From Cheiracanthium punctorium (Eukaryota; Arthropoda; Arachnida; Araneae; Cheiracanthiidae): 64,000 bases of DNA. The translations under genes and the position numbers were made by a program. Location: positions 186,001-250,000 of the forward strand of contig JAWZYV010019444.1 of assembly GCA_038373885.1 (NCBI GenBank), read 5' to 3'. Shown here piece by piece: positions 34,101-46,215 of this stretch (positions within the stretch are counted from its first letter, which is position 1; every line of letters begins with the position of its first letter). The notes under the pieces were generated by a model. The model saw nothing but the letters and a program-made list of their open reading frames with translations. It searched no databases and was not told the DNA's origin.

Positions 34101-34594
34101 CTTTAGTTTTATAAAGAAAGGCATTTTAACTTAAAAAAAAAGTAAGTATTGAATTTAATCAATAACAATAGAAATTAATGAAAATTCAGTTTTTAGTTTT
34201 AGTTTTTATCGGATGACAGGTTAAAGGGAGGAAAATCAAAGTTTTTTTTTTATGGCATTACATTTTTCTCCAAATTATGCATGAAAAAGTGTTTTAAATT
34301 TGCCCGGATTAAAAATTAACACGCTGGAGTGAAACAGGATATTTTTTTTATTTATGCACTTACATTTTAAAACATTAAAATTCGTAAATTTATCAATTTG
34401 ATGTACTTTCAACCCTAAAGATTTTGTTACGTAAACATTTACGATAGTAGATCAAATCTTAACACAGTTTAATTTTTAAAAAATCTTGCTTAGTACTAAT
34501 AAAGCGTTCAAATGAATTTTAGCATTTTATAATGAAAGAAAATGTCTCGCTGAAATGCAAGTTTATTTCTTCGTTTCATTATTACTATTTACAG
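34101..34594. other. AT-rich sequence leading into a splice-like site
   Basis: No repeats were defined. The last 30 bases are pyrimidine-rich and end in ACAG, a strong 3' splice-site context for the following exon candidate. Confidence 0.4.
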
Positions 34595-34844
34595 TTATCG
34601 TGTGCTACACTTTCATCTCCAAAAGAAGTATGCTCAACCACACCTATCTGATAAATGAGGAATGCAAACTTTAAAATTATTCCAAGAAAAATGCTTCATG
34701 TATATCTCCCATAACATAACGCTCATTGTATTCACTATCGCTGCATTAGTGTTAGCAACTGCTACTTGCAAGTTACTGGAAGTCAGGATAAAAAAATCTT
34801 TTGAGAAGAAAGAAAAGAGCGAGAGAGAATTAGGAACACATTAA
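34595..34844 (+). pseudogene. Possible tetraspanin-like C-terminal exon, frameshifted
   Basis: After the acceptor-like TTTACAG, a frame from 34597 reads ...NHTYLINEECKL and stops. One base back, the frame from 34662 continues to a stop at 34842-34844. It includes a roughly 20-residue hydrophobic segment (ITLIVFTIAALVLATATC) and a basic tail (KSFEKKEKSERE). A cysteine near the end of an extracellular loop, about 15 residues, a transmembrane helix and a short charged tail is the layout of the tetraspanin C-terminus (last loop cysteine, TM4, tail). The frames join near 34666-34675 only if one base was lost or gained. The upstream CCG-motif exon was not found. It may be a pseudogene, a sequencing error in a real gene, or chance. 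Confidence 0.3.
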
Positions 34845-37032
34845 CGTTTTAAAAGTAAAATGTTGGTAAAAGTGTAAGTGTGTTTGGGGAAATAGATTTG
34901 CGATTGTTATAACTAAATTTTTAATATACATATAATACAACCTTAGACTCACTTTTTGAAAAAATGTACAAAAATAATACCGGTCGAAACAACCTAAAAA
35001 AAAATTTGAAAATACAGACATAGAAATTATTTTTTTTAATAAGTTGTACTGGGTAATATCTGTATTATCTCTGTTGTACAACAAATGAAATCAGTTTATT
35101 TTCTGGAGCACTGACTAATTAATTATTTTTCATTAATTAGCTTCAAATGATGGAATTCTCCAATTTTAGATAAAGTTAATTTTTGTGTTAATTCATTTTG
35201 TCTCCTGTTAAAGAAGCCGTATTCACGATTTTACAATTTTACAAAATTTGTTTCAGAAAATATAGTATGTTATCGGTAGTTTATGAAGCGCCTGTATTCT
35301 GTCGAATAACTAAATATTTTATATAAAGTCTGTTGTTTTTTTAGACAAAGTATAAAATATGAGAATTATTATGTACTTAAGCATGGTATATGGTACTTAG
35401 GAACCTTTTTATTTAAAAAAGGGGCTTTATGACTTTCAAGTTCAAGACTCGAAACGTTCATTCCTCAAAAATATAAATATTGTTTTGAAAAAAAAAACTG
35501 CTATTCAAAATACGTAAAAGACTGAAATTTTACTAAACAAAATGTATACCTTTCTCATTGAAAGAAAACAAAATAAAATGTGAACATACTTGTTGCATCA
35601 AGAAAAGGTGCGTGATTGCTTTTTTATGTCTATCAATTTTAGTGTGATTTTCATTTAATTTTATGTCTTTTAAAAAGTGAAACAGAGTCATTAAAAGAAC
35701 TTTACAAAAAATAAGTGTAGAAAACGTGATATTCGAAACGTATCTGAAGTGTATTTCATACTTTGTCGGTTTGTTATTCTATAGAAAGTCTAAGCAGTGC
35801 GTGAAGTGTTTAATAGTTTAAAAAGACTGCCACTCATTTTTCGACATTCTATAGAATGCTGGATTTCAAAATTTATTGGCAATATACACACTGAATAAAT
35901 ATACTGACTATTGGAAGAGAAAAAAAAAAGATAGTGTTCACATAGTCCCTTTGAAGTTTTAAAATACTCTTTTAATTTATCGGAGTACACAGGTATTTTT
36001 AATTTACCAAAGAATCAAATCAGTTTTCATAAAATCCTCAAATGTGTATCATACCTTTCAATGATTTATAAATTTTAGTTCTGCTTTTTATTTTAAAACC
36101 CCTTTGAGTTTGGCTTATGATAGTTTATGTGAGAAAAGAAATACTGTTTGGACGATTACAAATAATTGAAGATTAGCAATTGTGTAGCCTGGCATTGCAT
36201 GGGTGCACCATACTGTTTAGACGTTTAGGGCATCTATTAGAATAAAAATATTAGGATTAAAAGCTGGTGAAAACGCTTCCAGTCTTGCCAACGTTTATCA
36301 GGAAAGACTTCAATACTTCTGACGGTCACTGTTATTATTTATTTTCGCATTCACGCTTCATGAGCTCTTGATGAAAGCGTAGCTGCGATTTTTGCGTAAC
36401 CCTAATGTTGCCAAGCAAGCGTGGTGGCCGCTATTACCTACAACTATAGATATATTTTAATACAAAGGGTAAAATTAAGCAACAATCAATTGTTGCATTT
36501 TTATTTGCATTTATATATGTCCGAACTTTCATTAAAAATGCGCTTCCTTTATGTTTTAGCAAATTCTCAGTAATTGCCATACGTATGATTCTGAAGTAGC
36601 GTGGCCATCCTTTAGGCACACGCTAATAGATAACGAAATGACTGGAAGATACTGCCATTACCAGCAGTGACGGGGCGTAGAAGAAAAAAAAAACATAACG
36701 GCCGGATACACAGATGCCAGGTGGTAGATAGGACCATTAAGCTACGAGACCATATGAGTCAGTTCAGCCCCAATATATCTGTCTAGACCGCATTTCCACG
36801 ACTTAAAAAAAAAGCTAAACAGCTGTTGACAGGAATGCTTAAATCGTATAAGTGAAAAATCACTGAAAACTAGAGAAAACTGAAAGCACTAAGAGCGACA
36901 TGGCACAGAATGTGGAGATGCGTATTGTGTAAAATAACATTTCATAATCGGTGTTAAAAATGGTTGTAATAGTGCATATCAAAATCGAAAAACAGCGTTT
37001 ATAATCATAATAACAGTGCTAAGTTGTTTAAA
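34845..37032. other. AT-rich sequence without supported features
   Basis: Near 35216 a CCGTATTCACGATTTTAC segment resembles an end of the foldback at 18.1 kb. Near 36667 CAGTGACGGGGCGTAG looks like a lone hAT-type end. Neither has a partner. Confidence 0.4.
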
Positions 37033-37430
37033 CCCTTTAACGCACAGTGATCCCGCTCTGGGATCACCAAACTCTGACGTTTTGACTGTTGCCAGTCAAG
37101 AAGAATAGATTTGATTTCTATAAAAATAGTTGCGGATGACATAGCTCCACGAGAATCCTTTACTTTTTAGCACGTTCATTTCCCGTAAAAAATTGTCACG
37201 ATTCTTTTTAACAGCACTGACATCTGCTGAAAAATGGAAGAACACGAGAACAGCTGGACAGATTGCCCAATGCTGAAAAAAGGGCAGCCGTTGACATCGC
37301 TCGACTTAACTACCAGCAAGATGGCGGACGATCGAAACGTTCATCGCGTGCCATCTTGCTGGTAGTTAAGTCGAGCGATGGGAACGGCTGCCCTTTTTTC
37401 AGCATTGGGAAATAGTTGCGCCTCAAAGGG
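37033..37430 (-). mobile_element. TTAA-type MITE, family A, copy 3
   Basis: TTAA is intact at 37431-37434, and the other flank is TAAA, with TTAA one base further out. The element is inverted relative to copies 1 and 2. The foldback centre is deleted, so GCGTGCCATC joins the two arms directly. The subterminal palindrome at 37047-37067 reads GTGATCCC and GGGATCAC around GCTCT, a paired change from the GTGTTCCC form. Confidence 0.85.
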
Positions 37431-39632
37431 TTAACTCCAGTAAAGAAAGAAAAAAAAAAGATTTAAGTTTCGCGGAATTGTATAATACATATTTACTTCA
37501 CTCTGAATGCCTTCGACGTATTAAAAAGTGTTGTGTTTTAAAACCACATGTTTTAAAATTATTTACGTAAGAAATGTTCAAAAATTGTCCAAGGAAAAGA
37601 AGTGAAAAATGAATTAGTCATTCACTTCACATATCGAACAGAAAACCACATATTTAGCTTTACAGAATGAGATTTAAGCAATGAAGCGTTAAGTTTGCAA
37701 GCCAATCCAGTTGTTTATTCTAATTAAAACAAAATAATTAAATAATGCAATAAAAGCAAATAATTTTCACAAGAGAATGATTTCTAAAATGAATGAGGAA
37801 GCAGAAGAAAAAAAAAATGTGATTATACTATAGTCAAGTGGTAAGAAGTAGAGTAACTCTGATATCTGTGTCGGATGCATTTCTGTATCTTCAAATTAAT
37901 GCAACAGCTATCGATAAAACATTTACAATCTAAAAAAATCCCACGGACAAAAGAAAATAAAAAAACTTTCTGATTAAAAAATAATTTTAAAATTCTTAAA
38001 ATGGAAAACATATGACGGGGAAAATGGCAACTTGTTTTTATTTTTCTGGGTTACACTGAAACAAAAAACAAAGAAAAAAAAATCTCTTTCCTTCAGTGAC
38101 TTGGATTGTTGAAGCTTGATATTTGATTTTAAATTCTAAATTGTCTACCTATGCTGAGTGAAAGATTCTTCTAAAAATACAAAAAATAAAAAATATAGAA
38201 GATAACGATTATCTTGAAACATAATATAGCTTGTTATATCGGAATGGAGAATGATCTAATTTATCTACTTAAAATAGTAATAATAATGATAATAATGTTG
38301 TGTTTTCAAAAAATATTTTATTATTATTATTGTTAAATTTGTTGGTTTTAAGTTTTCATTAAACCTTTTTTTTTTTTTTTCGTAATAAAATTTGTCTTAT
38401 TTTCCATCTTAAAGATCCGTTCTAATATCAACTCAGAACTTTACCTTATCAGAAACACGAGCAAGCACTTCTCACGATACTATTTTCTCTGAAAATTGTG
38501 ACAGGTAAATTTACTGTTGCCATACAGACAACAATACGGCCACTACAATGCAGCATCAATAAAGGAAACATTCATGACGTCACACACAGGCAAACCGACC
38601 TAATTGTTATCATCCGGATTCGTACTGTCATAACTGCTCAATGTTAACGACGCATGCAAGCCGCATTCGGAATCACATGCATGCAAAATTGCGATTAGTA
38701 TTCTATGTGGGAGGCTCCAAAGCATATTGTGGTTGTCAATCAGTAGATATGAGAAATAATATATAATTATATTGTCTAAATATTACGTGCCTACATCAGA
38801 TTAATAGCAGACAGTTAAAATTGATATTTTTAATCGAATTGCTTCGATGAATGCTATTGATGACGATGTCGTCAAAATTATTATATTAGAGATACTTTTA
38901 TGTGAAACATTAGGAATATTTCTAGGATTATCTTTGTGCCGTGTGTCATCCCAAATTGTAGATTTCCAGTGTTCCATTAGCAAAGATTAGTCAAGAATTT
39001 ATACAATGCAAGCATGCAAACATCTTGACAAACAATTATTTTTAAGTCTGTTGAAAAAAAAAAAAGCAATCATAAGAAACTGATTCAAAAAGCCAAAAAA
39101 TTAGGTTGCCTTAAAAATAGAACGTACAAGAATGAACTTTCATTATTTCTTATTTTTTTTAAAGGAAAATAAAACTGCATAAACTATAATCAACTAAAAA
39201 TAGATATTGGAAATAGCTTTTGTGTTTTGGTTTACCTTAAAATGGAAAATTAATATTTCCAATTTAATTTTTATTCAATTAGTTTTTTGTAATACTCTCG
39301 GATTTTCATTTGACATAGCTGGAATTTTTTTTTATTTAACGTAACTTTTGTAATAGAAATAAATTTGATGAAATATATATTTCTCTAATAGCTAAATAGT
39401 GATAAAAATGAAGTATAGATATAAAAGGATTTTAATTTTTAAGAATGTCAACGAGTCCTTTTTAGTTGGTCTAGAAGTATTAATTCTTTTCTATTGTTAA
39501 AAAATCTCCAGTATTAATATATTTATGCACATTTATGGTTAATTTTAAGGAAGGAATAATTTATTATGATGTTCAAAAATTTGAAAATAACACTTAAATT
39601 TCTCGGAACAGCCCAATTTTAAGGATTTTAAA
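37431..39632. other. AT-rich sequence without supported features
   Basis: It contains ATA/ATT simple-sequence stretches near 38275-38340 and a T14 run near 38366. CTCGGAACAGCCCAATTTTAA at 39602 recurs in similar form at 60123, a short unclassified repeat. Confidence 0.45.
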
Positions 39633-39720
39633 TCAGGAATGGTTGCGAGAAGAGACGAGGCACAGAGGCAGGCGCTATGCAAGACGAGGCAGCGCTTTTT
39701 CTAATCTCGCAGCCATCCCC
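39633..39720. mobile_element. Possible 88-bp MITE
   Basis: GGAATGGTTGCGAGA at the left is mirrored at the right by the inverse of TCTCGCAGCCATCC. The flanks ATTTTAAA and ATTTTAAC agree at 7 of 8 bases. The terminal bases do not pair cleanly, so the hAT assignment is tentative. Confidence 0.4.
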
Positions 39721-39727
39721 ATTTTAA

Positions 39728-40021
39728 CTCTTTGGCTCGCGGTGAAACCACTTTATTTAAGCCTTTTCACTGTTGGTCGCAAAAAAAAAAAAAGTTAAAT
39801 GGTTCCAAAGCTGAAAAATTGCAGCTGTTGCCATCGATTTATTTAACTACCAAGAACATAGTGGTCGATCGAATCGCCCGTCTAGCGCCACAGAGATAAA
39901 AGGAAGTTTTCTGACACACATGGCTGCACGGTCGGTAGTTAAATGGATCGATGGCAACGGCTGCACTTTTTTTGCTTTGGGCAGTCTATCCAGTTGTCTC
40001 ATACAAAGATGTGAAAATGGG
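39728..40021 (+). mobile_element. TTAA-type MITE, family A subfamily 2, copy 1
   Basis: TTAA lies on both sides (39724-39727 and 40022-40025). The left end CTCTTTGGCTCGCGGTGAAACC is matched by the inverted right end of the copy at 51060-51330. The foldback carries GTTGCCATCGATTTATTTAAC and its inverse, clearly related to but diverged from family A. It lacks the long right tail. Confidence 0.75.
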
Positions 40022-40025
40022 TTAA

Positions 40026-43000
40026 ATGATTTAGTAAAAACTGTCTGTAAACGAAGAAAATGTCGATGTTAGAAATCCTTTTATGATTGTGCAATGCTTG
40101 TGAGTACTTTAATTAATGTAATTTGAACCTTCAGTTTTCATGCCTGTGGCTGATAGGTTTCTTCGGTCAACGAAAAGAGCTTGTTGCAACTTGACCTACA
40201 AATATAAATGCTGCCACATTTCAATATTCGATTTTAAAATATTGCGCATAAAGAGGGTGAGAGCAAGGCCGACACTCCCAGTGCATATGGCTCCGTCGAA
40301 TACAATACATGGGAGGGTTCAGTTCCCCTGACGGTATCATATCAAATAATTGTTCAGATCCCTTCCTGTCTGTGGATCTATCAATTACGGGATTCGAGAT
40401 GTGGGAACTGCGCAATCATTTATGCAGTGCCACAAAAGGAATATGGCAGATGGCATGAGATGTCGCCACGTGGCACTTAACGTGGGTTTAATGGCTGTAA
40501 ATAAGGGGTGCACAAGCAAGGGGTTTTCGAAAGGGGTAGTTGACATTGTGAAACTGAATACGCTGAGGCTAATAGAGAGAGAGAGGGAAGCTGCAGAGTT
40601 CCATTCCTTGTTCATGAACTGTTGAGAGGAATGGCGTGGTATGGACATTTATTTCCCATTTTTATAAGGAACAAAAAGTTTTCAGACAGTCAGAAAATCT
40701 ATTAAGTGCATCGCTGATAATTTCTCACAATCATTAGTACATCTACAGTTTTAAAAAGCTACGGTAATATTTAACATCGTTTACATTAAAAACAAGCTTG
40801 GTCTACGAAAATTAATAATAATGAATGTTAATCAGTAAGTAAGCCAGCCGGTCTAGTCTACTTGTGATCCTCCACGAATATGTATAACTTTTCATAAAAG
40901 TATTAGCCCAACATTCTGGATTTGACAAATTTCAATCGTTCCGATAAAACAAAACAAGATATTTCAACCGAAATTAGCAAAAATAGCTTTATGATAGTTC
41001 TAAATTTCAATGCCTCTTGCCGAAAATCAGTGATTTTGCTTTTATGCCATTTTATTTTATATAATTTATCAGACCATCTGACCCATCTACAATGAACTTA
41101 TTGACCAATAAACATAACTTAAATCCTCCCATCCTTGAAACTCGTGTATTTTGCTCCGGATAATCGTGCCAATTTGTAGAGCTGCGTGAGTTGTTTGCAA
41201 GCCTTATTCGAATATGATGTTTTCTTTTCTCTTAGTTGTTCTCCAAACAGTAGTTTAAGAACATTTCCAATCCACATGTGATTTTCCGTACCGCGGATTT
41301 TTTGCTTACGCATTCCTTGGACAATTTTCTAGCAGGTACATGATTCCAGATTTGGTTTGGATCTTCTCCTTAGATTCGAGCATGAATCCTATCTTATTTT
41401 TCCACATAATTTTGATAATAGCACGTTTTGAACAGTTTTTGACAGAGAGTAGATAAATTTCTAGTACCATAAAGTACATTCAAAATTCCCAAGTAGTACT
41501 AGTTAATTAGGATGTACGAAGTTTTATAAACATATAAATTACACGAGCACAACACTAGCTTTCTGCTTAAAAATTGGACTCGGACTGGAAGATACGGAGG
41601 AAATCAGATTTTCAGTTCAGGTGATCGCAGAGTCATTGCTTCTTTTTACAATATATTAAATACTATTTGACTCAAGGATCTCTTTCCGTTATGATGAGAT
41701 TTTTATCTTGTTCTTTACACACAACCATTTATCTTTCATAGTTTTCTTATAGATGCAACTGTGCTTATTTTTCTAGGTTTAGAAACAACGATAAAACAAA
41801 AACACAAGAAATTCAGAAATGAATCATTCTGTAGAGAGTCAAACCATTTTATGTTTTGCAGCAACTAACTGACCTGCTGGCGTTCTCAGAGTAGTAAAGT
41901 AATTTTCTAAGTTACAGTTTTCAAAATATCTGGCGGGTATATTTTCAAAACAATCACACTGTAAAAAGGAAGTTATATTAATAAGTTCGTTAGATGTTTA
42001 AGCGTTTTTTTATATATATATGCAGAGATACGATGGTCAGATGCGTGATTAAAACGCTTGCCTACTGAAGTTGGTTGCAGAATAAAATGGGAGCAGAATC
42101 ATACTATTTGAAGGTGGTCTGTTGGCAAATGTATTGATTTAAACAAAGTTGATACAACTCCAGCATTTCTTTAGAGATGCAAAACTATTTACACAGACTT
42201 TAAAATAATATTTAGTATTTTTACAAGCAAATATGGAGATTTTTAAATTTCAATTTGTATGTACGCAGAAATTTTTAATGAATCTCAGATTTATATGTAT
42301 AAGGGAAAAAATGCATTCGTGAGACATACTAGTTGCCGGAAAAAAAGAGAAAGAGTCCTTTGGGAGTTACTAACACCAACTTCGACCTTCAACTCTCGAA
42401 ACGGACGAAAGGCAGCAAACAACCAGGCAAAATCAACTCTGGTATTTTATTCAGGCATTATTCTCTCGTATGCTTTTTAATTTAATTTTTTATTACTTTC
42501 TCTCTGCACGCTCGGCTAGTCACCGAGGTCAAAATTTGATACGGATGGCGTTGCAAACACAATCATTTTATGTTTTGCAGCTATTTGTTCAAGAGTAATC
42601 CAACACCCCCTTCCCCTCGTCTTTTTTTTTTTTCTTTGCGTTTTTATTCACATAGATTCGGTAGTAATAGCTACCAATTACAAGATTCTATTTCAACGGT
42701 TACTAGACCCTTTAAGCATGATCGCCTAGCTCATAATAATGATGCATATTTATCGAAAATATTGCACTCTAAAACTTAGCATACTTAACACTTATACGTA
42801 TGTCTGCTTATTCAGTAGAGCCAAGAGCACGCAGATATATGAGACCTGACAAATCTTTTTTAATCCTTGTGGGACTGCTCGAGTTACTTGTGAATATGCA
42901 TAAAAATTAACTATTATAACAAACTAGACTAATACTACTCTTTTTACTGGAGTGGATGCATGAAGAAAGAAAGAAAAAAAATGTAAAAGTTAAAAACGAA

Positions 43001-44768
43001 TCGTTATTGAGGAAGTTCGCTTAAGTCTAAAAATCGGGCAGAAAAGCACACATTAATCCAGCTCATGATAAAATTTTCTGTGTCTATTGGATAAGACGAG
43101 TCTGTATATTTAAAATGATATTTTAAGAAATATTTAGTTTGGTATAAAGTTTCAACAAGGTAAAAGAAAGTTACAGACCCGTGTTACAAAAAAGTACGTA
43201 GTTTTCGATGATAGCAACAACAACAACAAAAACCTGACCAAAATAAAAAACGAAAGGTTCACAAGTATCTTTATAACTATCCGATTTGCTATACTTGTAG
43301 TAGAACGATTTAATAAGCCTCAGAGATATGAAAAACAATACGCTCTAAACACGAATTTAATATTTATTATAATCTTGTCTGTATATCTGTATGTAATGTA
43401 TAACAGTAGCACTATAAATGTAATTTGAAATTTGTTCGGTTTTTATTTTCATAAAAAGGTTCTAAAATTTTTAATATTGAGTTTTTTTTTATTTGTTAAA
43501 GGTTGATGCCTATTTTTTTCTCTTTAAAAAATGAGTAGATTACAGCTAAAGAGATGACATGTTTTTATCTTCAAAACTTTACAAAATCGTGGGAAGAAAA
43601 CTTACTATTAGAAAATTTTTGTAACTTATTTATTATTATTATGATTTTAATTGGCAATTTGGAATAAGCATTTAGGAAAATTTAACACTCACGCTAGATG
43701 ATTTGATATAAATTAAACCCACTATTTATTAAAAAAAATAAATGATAGTCAGAATCAATAAAAAATATTAACGGTGCGCGTTTATGAGATCTTTCTGTAC
43801 AATGAACTAAACTAATTTACTACTTGAAAGAGCAGATCATACACAAAAAGATCGAAAATTTGTAATGAAAATTTTTTTCTTTATCTTCTATCTCTTTATC
43901 TTTATCGTTTTTCAATGAAAATTTACTTTTGTAAAATTTAATTGAAAAACTTTTTAATCAGATTTATCTTATACAAAAGTAACTGAAAAATGTGTTCCAT
44001 AATCCCCCCTCCCCTTCCCCCCCCTTTTTTTTTTTTGGTACGATGTAATCTTAAAATATCAATTGTGTAAGCGACCACAAATGTTCAGAAACTGTACGGA
44101 AAACCAATGGCGGAAGTTGGCTTTTAAATTAAAGTGTCAGCTAGCACTGACAGAATACGGAGTGAAACATATACCATAAAATTTATCTTTCACTTTCATC
44201 GACTCTATCACATGTTACTAGACGAAAAAGAAGCATTAGCGCACCGAGACAAATGTAGTGTGCAGATGAATTTATAGCGAGGACTCATTGAACTACTCAA
44301 CCGTCCCAAAATGTAGAGCGCCATCTAAAACAAGCAGAAGATGGTAAGAGGGGGGACAGGGAACACATTTTTTTCTTTTCTTTTCTTTTTTTTTATCTCC
44401 CGGATTTCCTTTATCGAAGGCGATGATGATTAGGAGGAGCACGTGGAGCAGTCGAAAAAGGGCAGGCAAGGACTTTGGTAAGGTAAGAGGAAGACAAGAC
44501 ACTTCATCAGGTTTCTGTCATCGAAGGGATGTATGAAAATGGGTAGGCTCTTGGGTCTCATTGCAGTATAGGCTCGTGAAAGCCTTGCCCTTTTCGATTT
44601 CCTTTTAAGGGGGGTGGGGGCTATAAATCCTTCACTTTCTTTACATTTTTATCCTTATGATAAAACTACGACACTCCGGCTATAGGATAGCTCATATCTT
44701 CAAAATTCGTATGCAAATTCATATTTTCAAAGTGAAACCTGTATAACTTTCTTTCTTATTGTAGAAAT
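40026..44768. other. Mixed sequence without supported genes
   Basis: GC-richer patches at 40140-40640, 42330-42440 and 44280-44640 hold short frames with no domain. GGGTTCAGTTCCCCTG at 40316-40331 resembles a pol III B box without a good partner A box. A polypyrimidine stretch runs through 44003-44036. I could not assign any of this to an element with ends. Confidence 0.4.
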
Positions 44769-44965
44769 CATCGGAGGATCCAGAAAAAAATAATTCTGGA
44801 GGATGCATAGAACATTTTTTTGTCGCATTTTCTTATAAAATCATTTGAATTTACAAAGCAAGTCAATCTTTTACAGTGTAAGAGTTCGTCTGTGTGTGTG
44901 TGTGTGTGGGGGGGGGGTGAGGGCATGTGCCCCTGTGACCCTCCCTCCTTTTGGATCCGCCAATG
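44769..44965. mobile_element. hAT MITE with perfect target duplication
   Basis: The left end CATCGGAGGATCCAG and the inverted right end CATTGGCGGATCCAA pair well, and GTAGAAAT flanks both sides exactly. The 197-bp interior includes a GT run followed by G10. The 121-codon plus-strand frame that starts here runs through the repeat and is not a gene. Confidence 0.9.
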
Positions 44966-45025
44966 GTAGAAATTCGAATGCAGTTAGATCTAAACTGAAA
45001 GCACAGCTTGAAAATAAGTTTACTT

Positions 45026-45209
45026 CAGTGGCGGATCTAGCAGAATTTCAAATGACGAAACATCTTGGCAAAGACGGTTTTCGTTTTTCCTTCTATACAT
45101 CCTTAACTCTGAACCTCTGGTTTAACCTGCTTGATGCCGTCATTGAGCTGAAACGGAGAAGTTTCCTTTTTTGTGTGTTTTTGAGTGTTCTCCCAGAATC
45201 CGCCAATTG
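45026..45209. mobile_element. Possible hAT MITE ends, no target duplication
   Basis: CAGTGGCGGATCTAGCAG at the left and GAATCCGCCAATTG at the right resemble the ends of the element at 44769, but the flanking octamers differ and the right end lies inside the family-C foldback. These may be two unrelated fragments of the same hAT family. Confidence 0.3.
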
Positions 45210-45335
45210 AGCAAGCGCAACGCTGGGACTCATTTGATTTTGGTCAGACATTGGTCACAGAAAGCGATTCTTCTCCGCTGCATCTTTTCAATGACGAGAG
45301 CGAACAAATTAAAAACTTAGTTTCAGTTGTGGGTT
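45112..45335. mobile_element. Foldback MITE family C, copy 2
   Basis: AACCTCTGGTTTAACCTGCT at the left and the inverse of AACAAATTAAAAACTTAG...GTGGGTT at the right match the ends of copy 1 at 15056. Inner arms carry GTCATTGAGCTGAAACGGAG and the inverse of CTGCATCTTTTCAATGACG. It is longer than copy 1 because of extra central sequence. Confidence 0.55.
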
Positions 45336-45530
45336 AAATTTCTCAAAATTATATCTTTAGACAGAATTTTAGTTTTAAATACGTTGAAGAAGGAACAACT
45401 ACATCATCGAACCCACCTCTAAGATACGCCGCGGTTTTCTTGAAATTTATTCTTAAGATAAAGCCACAAAAACTATGACGTTTGAGAAACTCTTGCCGTT
45501 CGTAAATTCATACTTTAGAGCAGGGATGGG

Positions 45531-46215
45531 CAAACTTTTTCGGTCGCGGGCCAAAAATCGAAAAAAAAAAAGTTTGGCAGGCCAAGATACATTTTTCTAA
45601 AATTTTAAAAACAATATATAAGTATTGCAATTTAAATATGTTAATGAGATGAATAAAATTGCGATTTCATTTTCAAAAGTTCCTTATATTGAGGTTCGAA
45701 GTGAGATGCCCTGATTCTAAGGAACGAGGCTAAATGCTTATCTGTCAGTCTACTTCTGAAGGAATTCTCTCTAAGGTTCATAATTGAAAACACTTGTTCA
45801 CATATATAAGATGAAGCAAACATAGCACTGATTTTCTGGGCGTGAGATATTAAATTTGAGAAACTTACTTTCGATAATGATTTGTAAAACTCTAACTTTG
45901 GCATATTTAGAAACAACTGCTTGAGATGATTGTTAGATTGCAATTCAATTAATTCAAGCTGCAAATCTGACCTCACTGTTTTACAATTTACGTTGAAAGG
46001 CATGGTAAAAATATCCAATTCTGTTTGAATGACATCAAAATCTTGAAATCTGCGTTCGAATTCAAAGTGCACTTTTTTCAAGCCATCTTCATAATTCTTA
46101 ATATCGATTTATAATATATAAATATACATATTCTTTCAATTTGCGTAGGACCGGCAAATTAAAATTCCATCCGCGGGCTGGATTTGTCCCGCGGGCCGTA
46201 GTTTGCCCTTCCCTG
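45531..46215 (-). mobile_element. hAT (Charlie-like) element, deleted, perfect TSD
   Basis: The ends CAGGGATGGGCAAACT and, inverted, CAGGGAAGGGCAAACT match at 15 of 16 positions and are followed by CGCGGGCC-type sequence. CTTTAGAG flanks both sides exactly, the 8-bp duplication made by hAT transposases. Only the C-terminal part of a transposase remains inside, on the minus strand, so the element is an internally deleted derivative. The perfect duplication suggests a fairly recent insertion. Confidence 0.95.
45641..46081 (-). pseudogene. hAT transposase C-terminal remnant (dimerisation domain)
   Basis: An open 146-codon frame sits inside the hAT element. Residues ~89-125 contain SYICEQVFSIMNLRENSFR and RLTDKHLASFLRI, the hAT C-terminal dimerisation motif, close to that of GTF2IRD2-like and Charlie transposases. 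The BED finger and the catalytic RNase-H-like core are missing: an intact hAT transposase is some 500-700 residues. The frame has no internal stop, so the deletion is the main defect. No host function can be inferred. Confidence 0.85.

Noticed and set aside
44845..45210. 121-codon plus-strand frame with a VRVRLCVCVCGGG start
   Set aside because: It begins in the GT/G tract of a hAT MITE and runs through other element ends, so its reading frame is an accident of repeats.
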